The notes: generated from the sequence alone by a model not told the origin. DNA of 64,000 nucleotides from Caballeronia jiangsuensis (GCA_000648925.1 JFHF01000016.1:1-64000), one strand, 5' to 3'. Positions 43,588-53,405 are shown, counted from the first letter of the stretch. Numbers and translations: made by a program.

Positions 43588-44343
43588 TCAAACGCTCGGC
43601 GACGACAGCGAGCGCCCGCCGCAGACATAGAGCGTCTGCCCGGTGATGTACGACGCCTCGCGCCGCGCGAAAAAGCGCACCGCCTCCGCGATATCCTCCG
43701 GCGTGCCGATCCGCTGCACCGGCACCGACTTCTTCAGCTTCTCCTGAAGCTCGGCATCGAAAGCCTGAAAGAGCGGCGTATCGACGATGCCCGGCGCAAC
43801 CGCATTCACCGTGATGCCGTCCTTCGCCCATTCGAGCGCAAGACTGCGCGTGAGACTCACCACGCCGCCCTTCGCCGCCGAATAGTTCGCCTGCCCCACG
43901 CCGCCGAGCCACGCACGCGACGAGATGTTCACGATGCGCCCGTGCTGCGCCGCGCTCATGTGCGAAAGCACCGCGCGGCAGCACAGGAATTGCGACTTGA
44001 GATTCACCTCGATGACCGCGTCCCAGTCGTCGTCGCTCATGCGCGTAATGCGCTTGTCGCGCACGATGCCCGCGTTGTTCACGAGCACGTCGATGCGCCC
44101 GTAACGCTCGATCACCGCATCGACCGAACGATTCACCGAGTCGCTCTTCGTCACGTCGACGGGCAGCGCGATCACTTCCGCGCCGGATGCGGCGAGCGTC
44201 GTCGCGGCTTCGTCGAGCGCGGCGCGATCGAGATCGAATAGCGCGATGCGCCTGCCGTCGCGTGCCAGCGTCCGAGCGATACCGAAGCCGATGCCCTTCG
44301 CGCCGCCCGTGACGATCGCGACTTCCTGTGATGAAGCATTCAT
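43588..44343 (-). CDS. FabG-like short-chain dehydrogenase (251 aa)
   Basis: Classical SDR: VTGGAKGIGFGIA, FDLD for NAD preference, NNAG, catalytic Ser in NISSRAWLGG and YSAAK. Likely a 3-hydroxyacyl-CoA dehydrogenase given the hydratase beside it and the thiolase across the divergent promoter. Confidence 0.9.
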   Translation of the reverse strand: MNASSQEVAIVTGGAKGIGFGIARTLARDGRRIALFDLDRAALDEAATTLAASGAEVIALPVDVTKSDSVNRSVDAVIERYGRIDVLVNNAGIVRDKRITRMSDDDWDAVIEVNLKSQFLCCRAVLSHMSAAQHGRIVNISSRAWLGGVGQANYSAAKGGVVSLTRSLALEWAKDGITVNAVAPGIVDTPLFQAFDAELQEKLKKSVPVQRIGTPEDIAEAVRFFARREASYITGQTLYVCGGRSLSSPSV

Positions 44344-44393
44344 TGCTGTCTCCTTGAACGAATGCCCCGATGCTAGGCCGCTCCATGCCGCGT

Positions 44394-44488
44394 CTCAAAC
44401 GACATTTTTTGCGCTGTCGATTGAGTTTTCGTGTGCGTGTTTTCGATTGATAAGAAGTCAATCGAGCACGCAAAAAATGTCGTTTGAG
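44394..44488. promoter_or_regulatory. 20-bp inverted repeat plus TCGATTGA motifs in a divergent promoter
   Basis: CTCAAACGACATTTTTTGCG at 44394-44413 is repeated exactly, inverted, at 44469-44488. Between them lie two more inward copies of TCGATTGA (44417-44424 and, inverted, 44458-44465) and a third at 44443-44450. The array lies between the SDR start (44343) and the permease start (44545), so it probably controls both transcripts. Confidence 0.7.
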
Positions 44489-44544
44489 CGCGCGAAAAGC
44501 CAACCCTACGATGCGTCCATCACAAACACACACGGAGACGCATC

Positions 44545-45846
44545 ATGGACACCACGCTTCCCAACGTAGCCGAGCCGGCCGCAACGCCGCTCACCGGCGC
44601 ACAGCGAAAGGCGATCGTCGCGGCGACGCTCGGCACCATCGTCGAGTTCACGGACTGGATCATCTATGCGACGTTCGCGTCGCTGTTTTCGCGGCAGTTC
44701 TTTCCGGCGAACAACGCGAGCATCGCGCTGCTCGCGGCCTTCGCCGTGTTCGCGGTCGGCTTCGTGATGCGGCCCATCGGCGGCGCGCTGCTCGGCGCGT
44801 ATGCCGACCGGCACGGACGCAAGAACGGCCTCGCGCTGTCCGTCGCGCTGATGGCGGGCAGCTCGCTCGTCATCGCGGCGTGTCCGGGCTATGCGTCCAT
44901 CGGCATCGCGGCGCCGCTCGTGCTCGTCGCCGCGCGGCTCGTGCAGGGCTTCGCGGCCGGCGGCGAGTTCGGTTCGGCATCGACCTTTCTGATGGAATCC
45001 GCATCGCCCGCGCGGCGCGGCTTCGCGGGATCGTGGCAACACTTCGCGGTGAACGGCGGCGTGCTCGTGGCCGCGTCGATCGGTGCGCTGCTCACATCGA
45101 TGATCGATGCGCCCGCGATGGCCGCGTGGGGCTGGCGCATCGCGTTCACGATCGCCGGACTGATGGGCTTCGTCGCGCTGTGGTTTCGCCTCGCCGTCTC
45201 CGAAACCGATGCGTTCAAGAAGAACGTCTCGTCGCGTCAGCACACGCGTCATCCGGTTGCGACGATCCTGCGCGAGCATCGGCGCGCCGCGTTGCGCGTG
45301 ATCGGCATCGCGATGGCGGGCAATCTCTGCGTCTATCTCTGGCTCGTGATGTTCCCGACGCTCGCCCAGATGCGCGGCCTGCCGCTGCGCGATGCGTTCA
45401 GCGCGAGCGTCGTCTCGATCGTCGTGTCGCTCATCGCGATTCCGCTGCTCGGCATGTTGTCGGACCGCATCGGCCGCAAGCCGGTGCTGATCGCGTTCGC
45501 CGCAGGCTCCGCGCTCTTCGCGTATCCCGCGCTGCACTTTCTCACCAATGACTACTGGAGCGCGACGGTCATCGTCACCATCGGCATGTTGCTGTCGTCG
45601 GGATTCGCCGCGACCTGCGCAACCGTGATGGCCGAGCAGTTCCCCGCGCATGTCCGCGCGACGGGCGTCGCGCTGCCTTACGCGGTCTCGGCCGCGCTCT
45701 TCGGCGGCACGCTGCCCACCATCGTCACCGCGATGAACAGCGCCGGTCTCTCGCAATACCTCTGGATCTACGTGGCCGTCGTGTGCGCGGCGAGCTGCAT
45801 CGTCTATGCGCGCATGCCGGAAACGCGCGGCAAGACGCTGGATTAA
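44545..45846 (+). CDS. MHS-family MFS permease (433 aa)
   Basis: Twelve membrane segments with GTIVEFTDWIIYATFASLFSRQFFP in helix one, VMRPIGGALLGAYADRHGRKN and QGFAAGGEFGSASTFLMESA, the metabolite:H+ symporter pattern used for dicarboxylates, shikimate and aromatic acids. GGAGACGC precedes the ATG. Presumably imports the acid handled by the CoA-transferase, hydratase, SDR and thiolase. Confidence 0.88.
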   Translation: MDTTLPNVAEPAATPLTGAQRKAIVAATLGTIVEFTDWIIYATFASLFSRQFFPANNASIALLAAFAVFAVGFVMRPIGGALLGAYADRHGRKNGLALSVALMAGSSLVIAACPGYASIGIAAPLVLVAARLVQGFAAGGEFGSASTFLMESASPARRGFAGSWQHFAVNGGVLVAASIGALLTSMIDAPAMAAWGWRIAFTIAGLMGFVALWFRLAVSETDAFKKNVSSRQHTRHPVATILREHRRAALRVIGIAMAGNLCVYLWLVMFPTLAQMRGLPLRDAFSASVVSIVVSLIAIPLLGMLSDRIGRKPVLIAFAAGSALFAYPALHFLTNDYWSATVIVTIGMLLSSGFAATCATVMAEQFPAHVRATGVALPYAVSAALFGGTLPTIVTAMNSAGLSQYLWIYVAVVCAASCIVYARMPETRGKTLD

Positions 45847-45879
45847 GGCTTTCTTTTATCTAATGCAATGGAGACAACC

Positions 45880-47052
45880 ATGCGCAAAGTAGTGATCGGC
45901 GGCGTCGGCATGACGCCCTTCGGCAAGTTTCTCGAACGCAATCTGAAGTCGCTCGCGGAAGAAGCAGTGTCGCTCGCGTTGAAGGACGCGCATGTCGGCG
46001 TGAACGATGTCGACCGCGTGTTCTTCGGCAACGCGGCGGCGGGCGTCGTCACGGGACAGGAAATGATTCGCGCGCAGTCGTCGCTGCGTAACACCGGGCT
46101 CGACGGCAAACCGATGTTCAACGTCGAGAACGCCTGCGCGTCCGGCAGCTCGGCGTTGAATCTCGCGTGGCTCGCGGTGGCGTCGGGGCAGGCGGAGACG
46201 GCGCTCGTCGTCGGCGTCGAAAAGCTGTCGCACGAAGACAAGGCGGTGTCGTTCGGCGCGTTCGCGAAGGCCGTCGATCTCGAAGAGCCGCTGCCCGAAG
46301 GCGTGACGACCGGAACCGGCTCGCTCTTCATGGACCTGTACGCCGCGAAGGCGCGCAAGTGGATGGAAAAGACCGGCGCCGAGGCGAGCGACTTCGCACG
46401 CGTCGTCGTGAAGAGCCGTCATGCGGGCTCGCTGAATCCGCATGCGCAGTTCCGCAAGGAAACGAGCGTCGAGGAAGTGCTGACGAGCCGCATGGTCAGC
46501 GATCCGCTGACGCTCTTCATGTGCTCGTCGATCGGCGACGGCGGCGCGGCCGTGTTCATCTGCTCCGAAGAATTCGCGGCGAAGCACGACATTCGCCCGG
46601 TGTATATCCGCGCGAGTTCGATCGTATCGGCGAAAGCGGATGGCTCGGGCGAACTCGTCGCGGTGCGTGCGGCGCGCGCAGCGTACGAGGAAGCGGGCAT
46701 CGGACCGGAAGACGTGGACGTCGTCGAATTGCACGATGCCTCCGCGCCCGCCGAACTCATCCACTACGAGAACCTCGGCCTGTGCGCACCCGGCGATGCG
46801 CCGAAGCTGATCCGTTCCGGCGATACCGGCATCGGCGGAAGGATTTCGGTGAATCCGAGCGGCGGCCTGCTCTCGCGCGGTCATCCGGTCGGTGCGACGG
46901 GCGTCGCGCAGATCGTCGAACTCACCGAGCAGTTGCGCGGCCGCGCCGGCGCGCGGCAACGTCCGGGCGCGAAGGTCGCGCTCGCGGAGAACAACGGCGG
47001 TCAGCTCGCGGGCGATTCGGCCGTCGCGCTGGTCACGATTCTTTCGACGTAA
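45880..47052 (+). CDS. Thiolase family protein, SCP2-thiolase type (390 aa)
   Basis: Nucleophile Cys in NACASGSSALNLA, C-terminal HDASAPAELIHYENLGLC and GGLLSRGHPVGATGVAQI with the catalytic His. The second Cys of biosynthetic thiolases is missing (NNGGQLAGDSA), as in SCP-x-type enzymes. The start at 45880 has GGAG seven bases upstream; an in-frame ATG at 45868 overlaps that site. Its end overlaps the convergent DeoR gene by 20 bp. Would cleave the 3-ketoacyl-CoA produced by hydratase and SDR. Confidence 0.88.
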   Translation: MRKVVIGGVGMTPFGKFLERNLKSLAEEAVSLALKDAHVGVNDVDRVFFGNAAAGVVTGQEMIRAQSSLRNTGLDGKPMFNVENACASGSSALNLAWLAVASGQAETALVVGVEKLSHEDKAVSFGAFAKAVDLEEPLPEGVTTGTGSLFMDLYAAKARKWMEKTGAEASDFARVVVKSRHAGSLNPHAQFRKETSVEEVLTSRMVSDPLTLFMCSSIGDGGAAVFICSEEFAAKHDIRPVYIRASSIVSAKADGSGELVAVRAARAAYEEAGIGPEDVDVVELHDASAPAELIHYENLGLCAPGDAPKLIRSGDTGIGGRISVNPSGGLLSRGHPVGATGVAQIVELTEQLRGRAGARQRPGAKVALAENNGGQLAGDSAVALVTILST

Positions 47053-47812
47053 GCTCGGCGCATTCCACCGTCACATTCCCCCGCTCCTCGAAGCGCGCGA
47101 GCACCGGCGCTTCGGCCAATGCATCGGTGACGAGCGTCCAGTCGCGCTCCAGCGGCGTCCAGTGCTGCTGGTTCGCGCGTTCGAGCTTGTTCGACGTGAC
47201 CAGCACGAACACGCTCGCCGCCTGGCCCGCGATGCACTCCTTCAGGAACGCCTGCTCCGCCGTCGCTTCGCAGAGTCCGCGTCCCGCGACGACGCCATCC
47301 GCGCCGAGAAACGCCTTGTCGAACGTGACGCGCGTGAGCGCCACCTGCGCGATGGGCCCGAGCGTGCTCATGCTCGATGGCCGCACGTCGCCGCCGATCA
47401 GCGTCACGCGCACATCCGCCGATGCGAGCACATTGACCGCGAGCAGATTGTTCGTCACGACGTGCACTTCCGAGCGGCCGGCGAGCGCGCGAGCGAGCGC
47501 CGCGTTGGTCGTGCCGCCGTCGAGGAAGATCGTGTCGCCGTCCTGCACGTGACGCGCCGCCGCGCGCGCGATCGCGTCCTTTTGCTCGCGAAAACTCTCG
47601 CGCCGCGTATCGAGCGATTCTTCCGGCTCGTGCATGCCCACCGATGCCGCGCCGCCATACGTGCGCACGATGCGCCGCTCGTCGGCGAGCGCGCGCAGGT
47701 CGCGGCGCACCGTCGCTTCCGACATGCCGAAGTGATCGCACAGCGCGGCGACATCGTTCATGCCGGAGAGCACGGCCCTGAGCATGGCTTCGCGGCGTTT
47801 CTCGACTTTCAT
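47033..47812 (-). CDS. DeoR-family regulator (259 aa)
   Basis: N-terminal helix-turn-helix (VAALCDHFGMSEATVRRDLRALADERRIVRTYGGA) and a sugar-phosphate sensing domain with DGGTTNAALARAL and VVTNNLLAVNVL. Divergent from the permease/kinase/dehydrogenase operon across 234 bp. Family members are released by phosphorylated sugars, here perhaps D-threonate or D-erythronate 4-phosphate. Confidence 0.9.
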   Translation of the reverse strand: MKVEKRREAMLRAVLSGMNDVAALCDHFGMSEATVRRDLRALADERRIVRTYGGAASVGMHEPEESLDTRRESFREQKDAIARAAARHVQDGDTIFLDGGTTNAALARALAGRSEVHVVTNNLLAVNVLASADVRVTLIGGDVRPSSMSTLGPIAQVALTRVTFDKAFLGADGVVAGRGLCEATAEQAFLKECIAGQAASVFVLVTSNKLERANQQHWTPLERDWTLVTDALAEAPVLARFEERGNVTVECAELTSKES

Positions 47813-47908
47813 CCTGTTTCCTGAGTTCTTATCGGTTCTGACGGCGACGCACAGTGTAGCGAACCGGCCGGGTCCGTCCGATGCTTGCGATTATTCCGAG
47901 CGTATCGC

Positions 47909-47935
47909 GATCGATTTGATCGATTCGATCAGGAT
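47909..47935. promoter_or_regulatory. Three tandem 9-bp repeats, likely DeoR operator
   Basis: GATCGATTT, GATCGATTC and GATCAGGAT follow each other without a gap. DeoR proteins often bind short tandem repeats. The site lies midway in the divergent promoter region, about 97 bp upstream of the DeoR start. Confidence 0.5.
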
Positions 47936-47990
47936 AAACACGCACAACGACTGGTTTGCGCAAAACGAACCGGAGGGCTACACTCCGAAT

Positions 47991-48025
47991 TGCCCGGTTC
48001 AATCACTTTATGATCGAACCGGGCA
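47991..48025. promoter_or_regulatory. Dyad TGCCCGGTTC / GAACCGGGCA around a -10-like box
   Basis: Perfect 10-bp arms at 47991-48000 and 48016-48025. The space between holds TATGAT (48009-48014), a reasonable -10 box for the permease gene that starts at 48047. It could be an operator or a leader hairpin. Confidence 0.5.
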
Positions 48026-48046
48026 GAAACCACTCTGGAGACATGT

Positions 48047-49045
48047 ATGGCTCAGATTCATATCAAGCGCGCCGTCGAGCGCGTGCCCGGCGGCATGATG
48101 ATCGTCCCGCTTCTGATCGGCTCGCTGATCGCGACGTTCGCGCCGAACATGCCGAAGTTCTTCGGTTCGTTCACGAACGCGCTCTTCACCGGATCGCTGC
48201 CGATTCTCGCGGTGTTCTATGTCTGCATGGGCGCGAGCATCGACGTGAAGGCGACGCCCTATCTGCTCAAGAAAGGCGGCGCGCTGTTCGCGACGAAAGT
48301 CGGCACGGCGATCGTCGCGGGCATCGTGCTCGGGCATTTTCTCGGCGAGCAGCCGATCACGTCGGGGCTGTTCGCGGGCATCTCGACGCTGGCTGTCGTC
48401 GCCGCGATGAACGACACCAACGGCGGCCTCTACATGGCGCTGATGGGCCAGTACGGCCGCTCGGAAGACGTCGGCGCATACACGATCATGTCGCTCGAAT
48501 CCGGCCCGTTCCTGACGATGGTCACGCTCGGCGTCGCGGGCCTCTCGGCGTTTCCGTGGCCGACGCTCGTCGGCAGCATTCTGCCGCTCGCGGTCGGCAT
48601 GCTGCTCGGCAATCTCGATCGCGAGATGCGCGAGTTTCTCGGCCGCGCCGTGCCGGTGATGATTCCGTTCTTCGCGTTGGCGCTCGGCGCGAGCCTCGAT
48701 CTGCACAAGGTCTGGCAAGCCGGTCTGCTCGGCATCGGTCTGGGCTTCGCGGTCGTCGTCGTGACGGGCATTCCGCTGTACTTCGCGGATCGTCTGACGG
48801 GCGGCACGGGCGTGGCGGGCGCGGCGGCGGCGAACACGGCGGGTAACGCGGCCGCCGTTCCGGCGCTGATCGCGGCGGCCAATCCGGTTTATGCCGATGC
48901 GGCCAAGTCCGCGACGCTGCTCGTCGCGGCATGCGTGGTCGTGACGGCGATCGTGTCGCCGATCCTGACGGCGTCGATCGCAAAACGCGTGAACGCGCGT
49001 CTCGATGCGCGTTCGTCGTCGAAGACACGCGAGGCCACGCAATGA
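48047..49045 (+). CDS. 2-keto-3-deoxygluconate permease (KdgT) family transporter (332 aa)
   Basis: Hydrophobic, ten-segment KdgT fold: [21 protein letters not shown] at the start, [17 protein letters not shown] and [25 protein letters not shown] precedes the ATG. Overlaps the kinase gene by ATGA. With DtnK and PdxA2 downstream, its cargo is likely a four-carbon acid sugar such as D-threonate rather than ketodeoxygluconate (inference). Confidence 0.88.
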   Translation: MAQIHIKRAVERVPGGMMIVPLLIGSLIATFAPNMPKFFGSFTNALFTGSLPILAVFYVCMGASIDVKATPYLLKKGGALFATKVGTAIVAGIVLGHFLGEQPITSGLFAGISTLAVVAAMNDTNGGLYMALMGQYGRSEDVGAYTIMSLESGPFLTMVTLGVAGLSAFPWPTLVGSILPLAVGMLLGNLDREMREFLGRAVPVMIPFFALALGASLDLHKVWQAGLLGIGLGFAVVVVTGIPLYFADRLTGGTGVAGAAAANTAGNAAAVPALIAAANPVYADAAKSATLLVAACVVVTAIVSPILTASIAKRVNARLDARSSSKTREATQ

Positions 49046-50325
49046 AGAGCTTGCTGATCGTCGCCGACGATCTGTCGGGCGCGGCCGATTGCGCGATCCC
49101 CTTCGCGGCGGCCGGCCTGCAAACCGTCGTCTCGCTCGATGCGGATGCGTCGCACGCGAACGCGACGGTCATCGCCGCCGACACCGACACGCGCCGCCTC
49201 ACGCCCGCCGACGCCGCGAAGCGCACGGCGAGCGCATGGCAGACGCTGCGCGCGCCGGGCCGGCGTCTCTACAAGAAGATCGATTCGACCTTGCGCGGCA
49301 ACTGGACCGCCGAAGTCGCGGCGCTGACGCGCATCGCCGGACCGGCGATCGTCACGCCCGCGTTTCCCGCGACGGGCCGCACGGTGCGCGATGGCCGCGT
49401 GTTCGTGCGCGGCGTGCCGCTCGAAGACACCGAAACGTGGCAACTCGAAAACGCCGGGCAAAACGCGGGACTGCGCGGAATGCTCGACATGGTGGGCTTG
49501 CGCGTCGCGCACGTGTCGCTCGATGCGTTTCGCGCCGCGCCGCAGGATGTCGCCGTGATGGTCGCGTCGGCGGCGGCATCGGCGCATGGCATCGACGCGA
49601 TCATCGTCGATGCCGAAACCGGCGACGATCTCGCCGCGCTCGCCCGCGTCACCGCATCGATCGACGCACCGTTTTTCTGGGTCGGCTCGGGCGGGCTCGC
49701 GCGCGAACTCGCCGCCTTGCCCGACCTATTCGATGCCGATACTTCGCCGCAGCCGGCACGCTTGATCGACCCGGCGCAAGGCCCGATCCTCGCGCTCGTC
49801 GGCAGTCTCTCCGCGATCTCCGAGCGTCAATGCGCGCTGCTGTGCGCCGAAGCCGGCGTGCGCGAAATGATCGTGCCGCCCGCCGTGTTGCGTGACGGCG
49901 CGCGTCATCCTCAATGGCACGCGTGGCATGAACGGATCGGCGATTCGGTGCGTGACAAACAAGACGCGATCGTGCGCATCGGCCGCGACGACGCGTTCGA
50001 TCCCGCGGAAGGCGCGTTGCTCTCGAACGCGCTCGCGGCGCTCGTCGCGCCTCACTTCGATGCGCTCGGCGGACTGATCGCGACCGGCGGCGAAACCGCG
50101 CGCGCAATCCTCGCCGCCGCGAACGTCGGCAGCCTCGAACTCGTGCGCGAAATCGAAGCGGGCGTCGCGCTCGGCCGGCCATCGGGCGGCAAAGGCCCTT
50201 CGATCGTCACGAAAGCGGGCGCGTTCGGCAGCGAGCACGCACTGCTCGGCGCTTACCTTCATTTGCGCGGCGCGGATATTCCCATCGCGCGCCGGCACAC
50301 GACATCACCAGACGAAAGATCATGA
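49042..50325 (+). CDS. dtnK: Four-carbon acid sugar kinase, DUF1537 family (427 aa)
   Basis: DUF1537 kinase: N-terminal [20 protein letters not shown] with the substrate Asp pair, [11 protein letters not shown], and the C-terminal nucleotide domain with [13 protein letters not shown] and [12 protein letters not shown]. This family phosphorylates D-threonate, D-erythronate or related acids at C4. Overlaps both neighbours by ATGA. Its partner is PdxA2, the signature of the D-threonate/D-erythronate route to DHAP and CO2. Confidence 0.9.
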   Translation: MKSLLIVADDLSGAADCAIPFAAAGLQTVVSLDADASHANATVIAADTDTRRLTPADAAKRTASAWQTLRAPGRRLYKKIDSTLRGNWTAEVAALTRIAGPAIVTPAFPATGRTVRDGRVFVRGVPLEDTETWQLENAGQNAGLRGMLDMVGLRVAHVSLDAFRAAPQDVAVMVASAAASAHGIDAIIVDAETGDDLAALARVTASIDAPFFWVGSGGLARELAALPDLFDADTSPQPARLIDPAQGPILALVGSLSAISERQCALLCAEAGVREMIVPPAVLRDGARHPQWHAWHERIGDSVRDKQDAIVRIGRDDAFDPAEGALLSNALAALVAPHFDALGGLIATGGETARAILAAANVGSLELVREIEAGVALGRPSGGKGPSIVTKAGAFGSEHALLGAYLHLRGADIPIARRHTTSPDERS

Positions 50326-51323
50326 ACAACACTCTCCCCGTTATCGGCATCACGATGGGCGACGCGAGCGGCGTAGGCCCGGAAGTCGTCATCAAGAGCC
50401 TCGCGCACGATGCCGTTTATCAGCAGTGCCGGCCGCTCGTGATCGGCGATGCGCGCCGTCTCGAGCGCGCCAACGAACTCGTCGGCGGCAAGGCGCAGGT
50501 CCGGCGCATCGCGGATGCGACCGAAGCGCGTTATGAGCCGGGCGTGATCGATTGCATCGACCTCGGCCTGATTCCCGACGACCTGCCCTTCGGCGAACTG
50601 TCCGCCGTCGCGGGCGATGCGGCGTATCAGTACATCGCGCGTGCCGTCGAACTGGCGCAGGCGCATCAGATCGACGCGATCTGCACCGCGCCGCTCAACA
50701 AGGAAGCGCTGCACGCGGGCGGCCACAAGTTTCCCGGCCACACGGAGATGCTCGCGCATCTGACGGGCGTCGACGAAGTGTCGATGATGCTCGTCGCGCC
50801 GCAACTGCGCGTGATCCACGTGACGACGCACATCGGCATCATCGATGCGATCCGCAAGATCGAGCCGGGCCTCGTGCAGCGCACGATCGAACGCGGCAAC
50901 GCGACGCTCGTGAAGGCGGGCATCGAGAAGCCGCGCATCGGCGTGTGCGGGATCAATCCCCATGCGGGCGAGAACGGGCTGTTCGGCTACGGCGAGGAAG
51001 AGGAAAAGATCATTCCCGCCGTGAAGGTGCTGCAGGAACGCGGTCTCGATGTGACCGGCCCGCTGCCCGCCGATACGCTCTTCTATCGCGCGGGACGTGG
51101 CGACTTCGATCTCGTCGTCGCGATGTATCACGATCAGGGGCACGGTCCCGTGAAGGTGCTCGGTCTCGAAGCCGGCGTGAACGTGACAGTCGGGCTCGAT
51201 GTGATCCGCACGTCGGTGGATCACGGCACGGCGTTCGATATCGCGGGCAAGGGCATCGCCGATGAAGGCAGCATGCTCGAAGCGCTGCGTCAGGGCGCGG
51301 AGCTGGCGACGCGCCGCCATTGA
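50322..51323 (+). CDS. pdxA2: PdxA2-type 4-phospho-acid dehydrogenase (333 aa)
   Basis: PdxA fold: GITMGDASGVGPEVVIKSL at the start (MGDPAGIGPE motif variant), KFPGHTEMLA with a metal His, VHVTTHIGIIDAI and YHDQGHGPVKVLG. In a DtnK operon this paralogue oxidises the 4-phosphate of D-threonate or D-erythronate, and spontaneous decarboxylation gives DHAP. This differs from the vitamin B6 PdxA, which is usually linked to ksgA. Confidence 0.9.
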   Translation: MNNTLPVIGITMGDASGVGPEVVIKSLAHDAVYQQCRPLVIGDARRLERANELVGGKAQVRRIADATEARYEPGVIDCIDLGLIPDDLPFGELSAVAGDAAYQYIARAVELAQAHQIDAICTAPLNKEALHAGGHKFPGHTEMLAHLTGVDEVSMMLVAPQLRVIHVTTHIGIIDAIRKIEPGLVQRTIERGNATLVKAGIEKPRIGVCGINPHAGENGLFGYGEEEEKIIPAVKVLQERGLDVTGPLPADTLFYRAGRGDFDLVVAMYHDQGHGPVKVLGLEAGVNVTVGLDVIRTSVDHGTAFDIAGKGIADEGSMLEALRQGAELATRRH

Positions 51324-51377
51324 ATGCGGTTGGCGCGATAATGGGTGCTTCACACGAAGCACGCGCGCCGACCGATC

Positions 51378-52757
51378 ATGACTTCCTCTCTCGAAACGCT
51401 GCACGACATATGGCGCATCGCCGGCTTGCCCGACGATGCGCTTTCTTTCATCGACCTTCCGGGTCGCGATCCGGTTTTTCCTTCCAGCTTCGCGATTGGC
51501 GCGGCGGCGCAGGCGACCATCGGCGCGGCGGCGCTCGCGGCGTGCGAGCTCGGCGCGCTGCGTGGCGTCGAGCGGCAGCGCGTGTCCGTCGACATGACGC
51601 ATGCGGCTGTCGAATGCACTGGAGCGTTCACCGTCGACGGCAAGGAGCCGGAGACGTGGGGACGCTTTTCCGGGCTGTATCGATGCGCCGATGGCTACGT
51701 GCGCATTCACGCGAACTTCGAACATCATCAGGACGGCGCGCTGCGTCTGCTCGGGCTCGATCCGCAAACGGCGACGCGTGAGGATGCCGAGCGCGCGTTG
51801 CTCGCATGGCGTGGTCGCGATTTCGAGAACGCGGCGGCGGAACGCGGACTCGTCGTCACGATGCTGCGCACGTTCGACGAATGGGATGCGACGCCGCAAG
51901 CGCAGGCCATCGCCGCGCAGCCGTTGATGACCATCACGCGCATCGGCGACGCGCCGCCGCTCGCATTGCCGCCCTTGTCCGCCGATGCGCGTCCGCTCGA
52001 CGACCTTCGCGTGCTCGATTTCACGCGCATTCTCGCCGGGCCGGTCGGCGGTCGGGCGTTAGCCGCGTTCGGCGCGGACGTGATGCTCGTGAATGGGCCG
52101 CATCTGCCGAATATTCCTGCTATCGCGGATACGAGCCGGGGCAAGCGCTCGGCGTTGCTCGATCTTCGCTCGCCTTCGGATCGGGACACGCTCTGGCATT
52201 TGATCGACGATGCGCATGTGTTCGCGCAGGGGTATAGGCCGGGCGGGATCGCGTCGCTGGGTTTCGGGCCGCAAGAGGTGGCGGAGCGCAGGCCGGGGAT
52301 CGTTTATACGTCGCTGACCGCGTACGGCACGGATGGTCCGTGGGCCGATCGGCGCGGCTTCGATTCGCTCGTCCAGACCGCGATGGGGTTCAACGCAGCC
52401 GAAGGCGAAGCGGCGGGCGAAAGCAAGCCTCGTCCGTTGCCCATGCAGATGCTCGACATGGCGAGCGGCTTTCTGATGGCGTTCGGCGCGGCCGCCGCGC
52501 TATGGAAGCAGCAGCGCGAAGGCGGAAGCTGGCATGTTCAGATATCGCTCGCGCAGACGGGGCATTGGCTGCGTGGACTGGGGCGCGTCGAGGATGGATT
52601 GAAGACGGCGAAGCCGGATTTCGCGCCGTATGTCGAGCGGTATGAATCCGGCTTCGGCGAATTGATGGCCGTGCGGCCGAGCGCGCAACTGGCGCGCACA
52701 CCTGCGGGCTATGCGCGCGATTCGGAGCAACCGGGGACATCGGCGGCGCGGTGGTGA
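51378..52757 (+). CDS. CaiB/BaiF-family protein with unusual segment order (459 aa)
   Basis: Family III CoA-transferase segments, but the order is odd. Residues 30-190 look like the second half of a CaiB domain (FAIGAAAQATIGAAALAACELG, then RFSGLYRCADGYVRIHANFEHH), and the Rossmann-like half comes after, starting near 210 (LDDLRVLDFTRILAGPVGGRALAAFGADV) and running to the active-site Asp360 (MLDMASGFLMAFGAAAAL). The first segment lacks the Asp. The chain could be a permuted enzyme or the remnant of a tandem gene. It follows pdxA2 by 54 bp with no visible link to threonate breakdown. Confidence 0.78.
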   Translation: MTSSLETLHDIWRIAGLPDDALSFIDLPGRDPVFPSSFAIGAAAQATIGAAALAACELGALRGVERQRVSVDMTHAAVECTGAFTVDGKEPETWGRFSGLYRCADGYVRIHANFEHHQDGALRLLGLDPQTATREDAERALLAWRGRDFENAAAERGLVVTMLRTFDEWDATPQAQAIAAQPLMTITRIGDAPPLALPPLSADARPLDDLRVLDFTRILAGPVGGRALAAFGADVMLVNGPHLPNIPAIADTSRGKRSALLDLRSPSDRDTLWHLIDDAHVFAQGYRPGGIASLGFGPQEVAERRPGIVYTSLTAYGTDGPWADRRGFDSLVQTAMGFNAAEGEAAGESKPRPLPMQMLDMASGFLMAFGAAAALWKQQREGGSWHVQISLAQTGHWLRGLGRVEDGLKTAKPDFAPYVERYESGFGELMAVRPSAQLARTPAGYARDSEQPGTSAARW

Positions 52758-52781
52758 CGAGGGTTTGCTAACGCGCGATCC

Positions 52782-53405
52782 TCACCCGGCGCGCGACATC
52801 GCCTGAGCCAGTTCTTCGTTTCCGCGCGCCTGCAACGTATCGGCGGCGTTGAGGCGATCGCGCGTCTCCTTGTTCTGGCTCAGCTTCGATTTGCCCACGA
52901 TCGATGTCACGGCAATCTCGATGCCCACGATGTTGCGCAGCATGCCGTCGATGAACTCGGGCTCGGAGTCGCCCATCTTCCACGGCTTCGGCTCGTTCGC
53001 CTCATGCCGACGCGTCAGACGCGCGACGAGTCCGCGCACGAAGGGCTCGTCGTCGCGCACGGTGAGCACGCCATGCGCATGCACGACTTCGTAGTTCCAG
53101 GTCGGCACCTGCCGATGCGCCTCATGTTTGCTCGGATACCAGTTCGGCGAGATATAGCCCTCGGCGCCGCGAAAAATCACCATGACCGGCGTGCCGGTCG
53201 GGCACCGCTGCCAGATATCGTTGGCTCGCGCGACGTGCGCCGTGAGCAGTCCGTGCGTGCCTCGGTCGGGATCGAATTCGAACGGAATGTGATTGGCGTC
53301 CAGACCGGCGTCGTCACGCGTGACGAGGATTCCGAGCGCATGCGCGCGAATGATCCGATGAAGTTCTTCGGGACGAGTCTCTGCGAAGTGCGGCGGGATA
53401 TACAT
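52782..53405 (-). CDS. FMN-binding negative regulator, PaiB family (207 aa)
   Basis: Pyridoxamine-phosphate-oxidase-like split barrel: MYIPPHFAETRPEELHRIIRAHALGILVT, ANHIPFEFD, ANDIWQ and ISPNWYPSKHEAHRQVPTWNYEVVHAHG, the PaiB signature. The start at 53405 matches the family start. Divergent from a MocR gene, a common pairing; PaiB-type proteins may protect cells from polyamines or act with flavin. Confidence 0.9.
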   Translation of the reverse strand: MYIPPHFAETRPEELHRIIRAHALGILVTRDDAGLDANHIPFEFDPDRGTHGLLTAHVARANDIWQRCPTGTPVMVIFRGAEGYISPNWYPSKHEAHRQVPTWNYEVVHAHGVLTVRDDEPFVRGLVARLTRRHEANEPKPWKMGDSEPEFIDGMLRNIVGIEIAVTSIVGKSKLSQNKETRDRLNAADTLQARGNEELAQAMSRAG

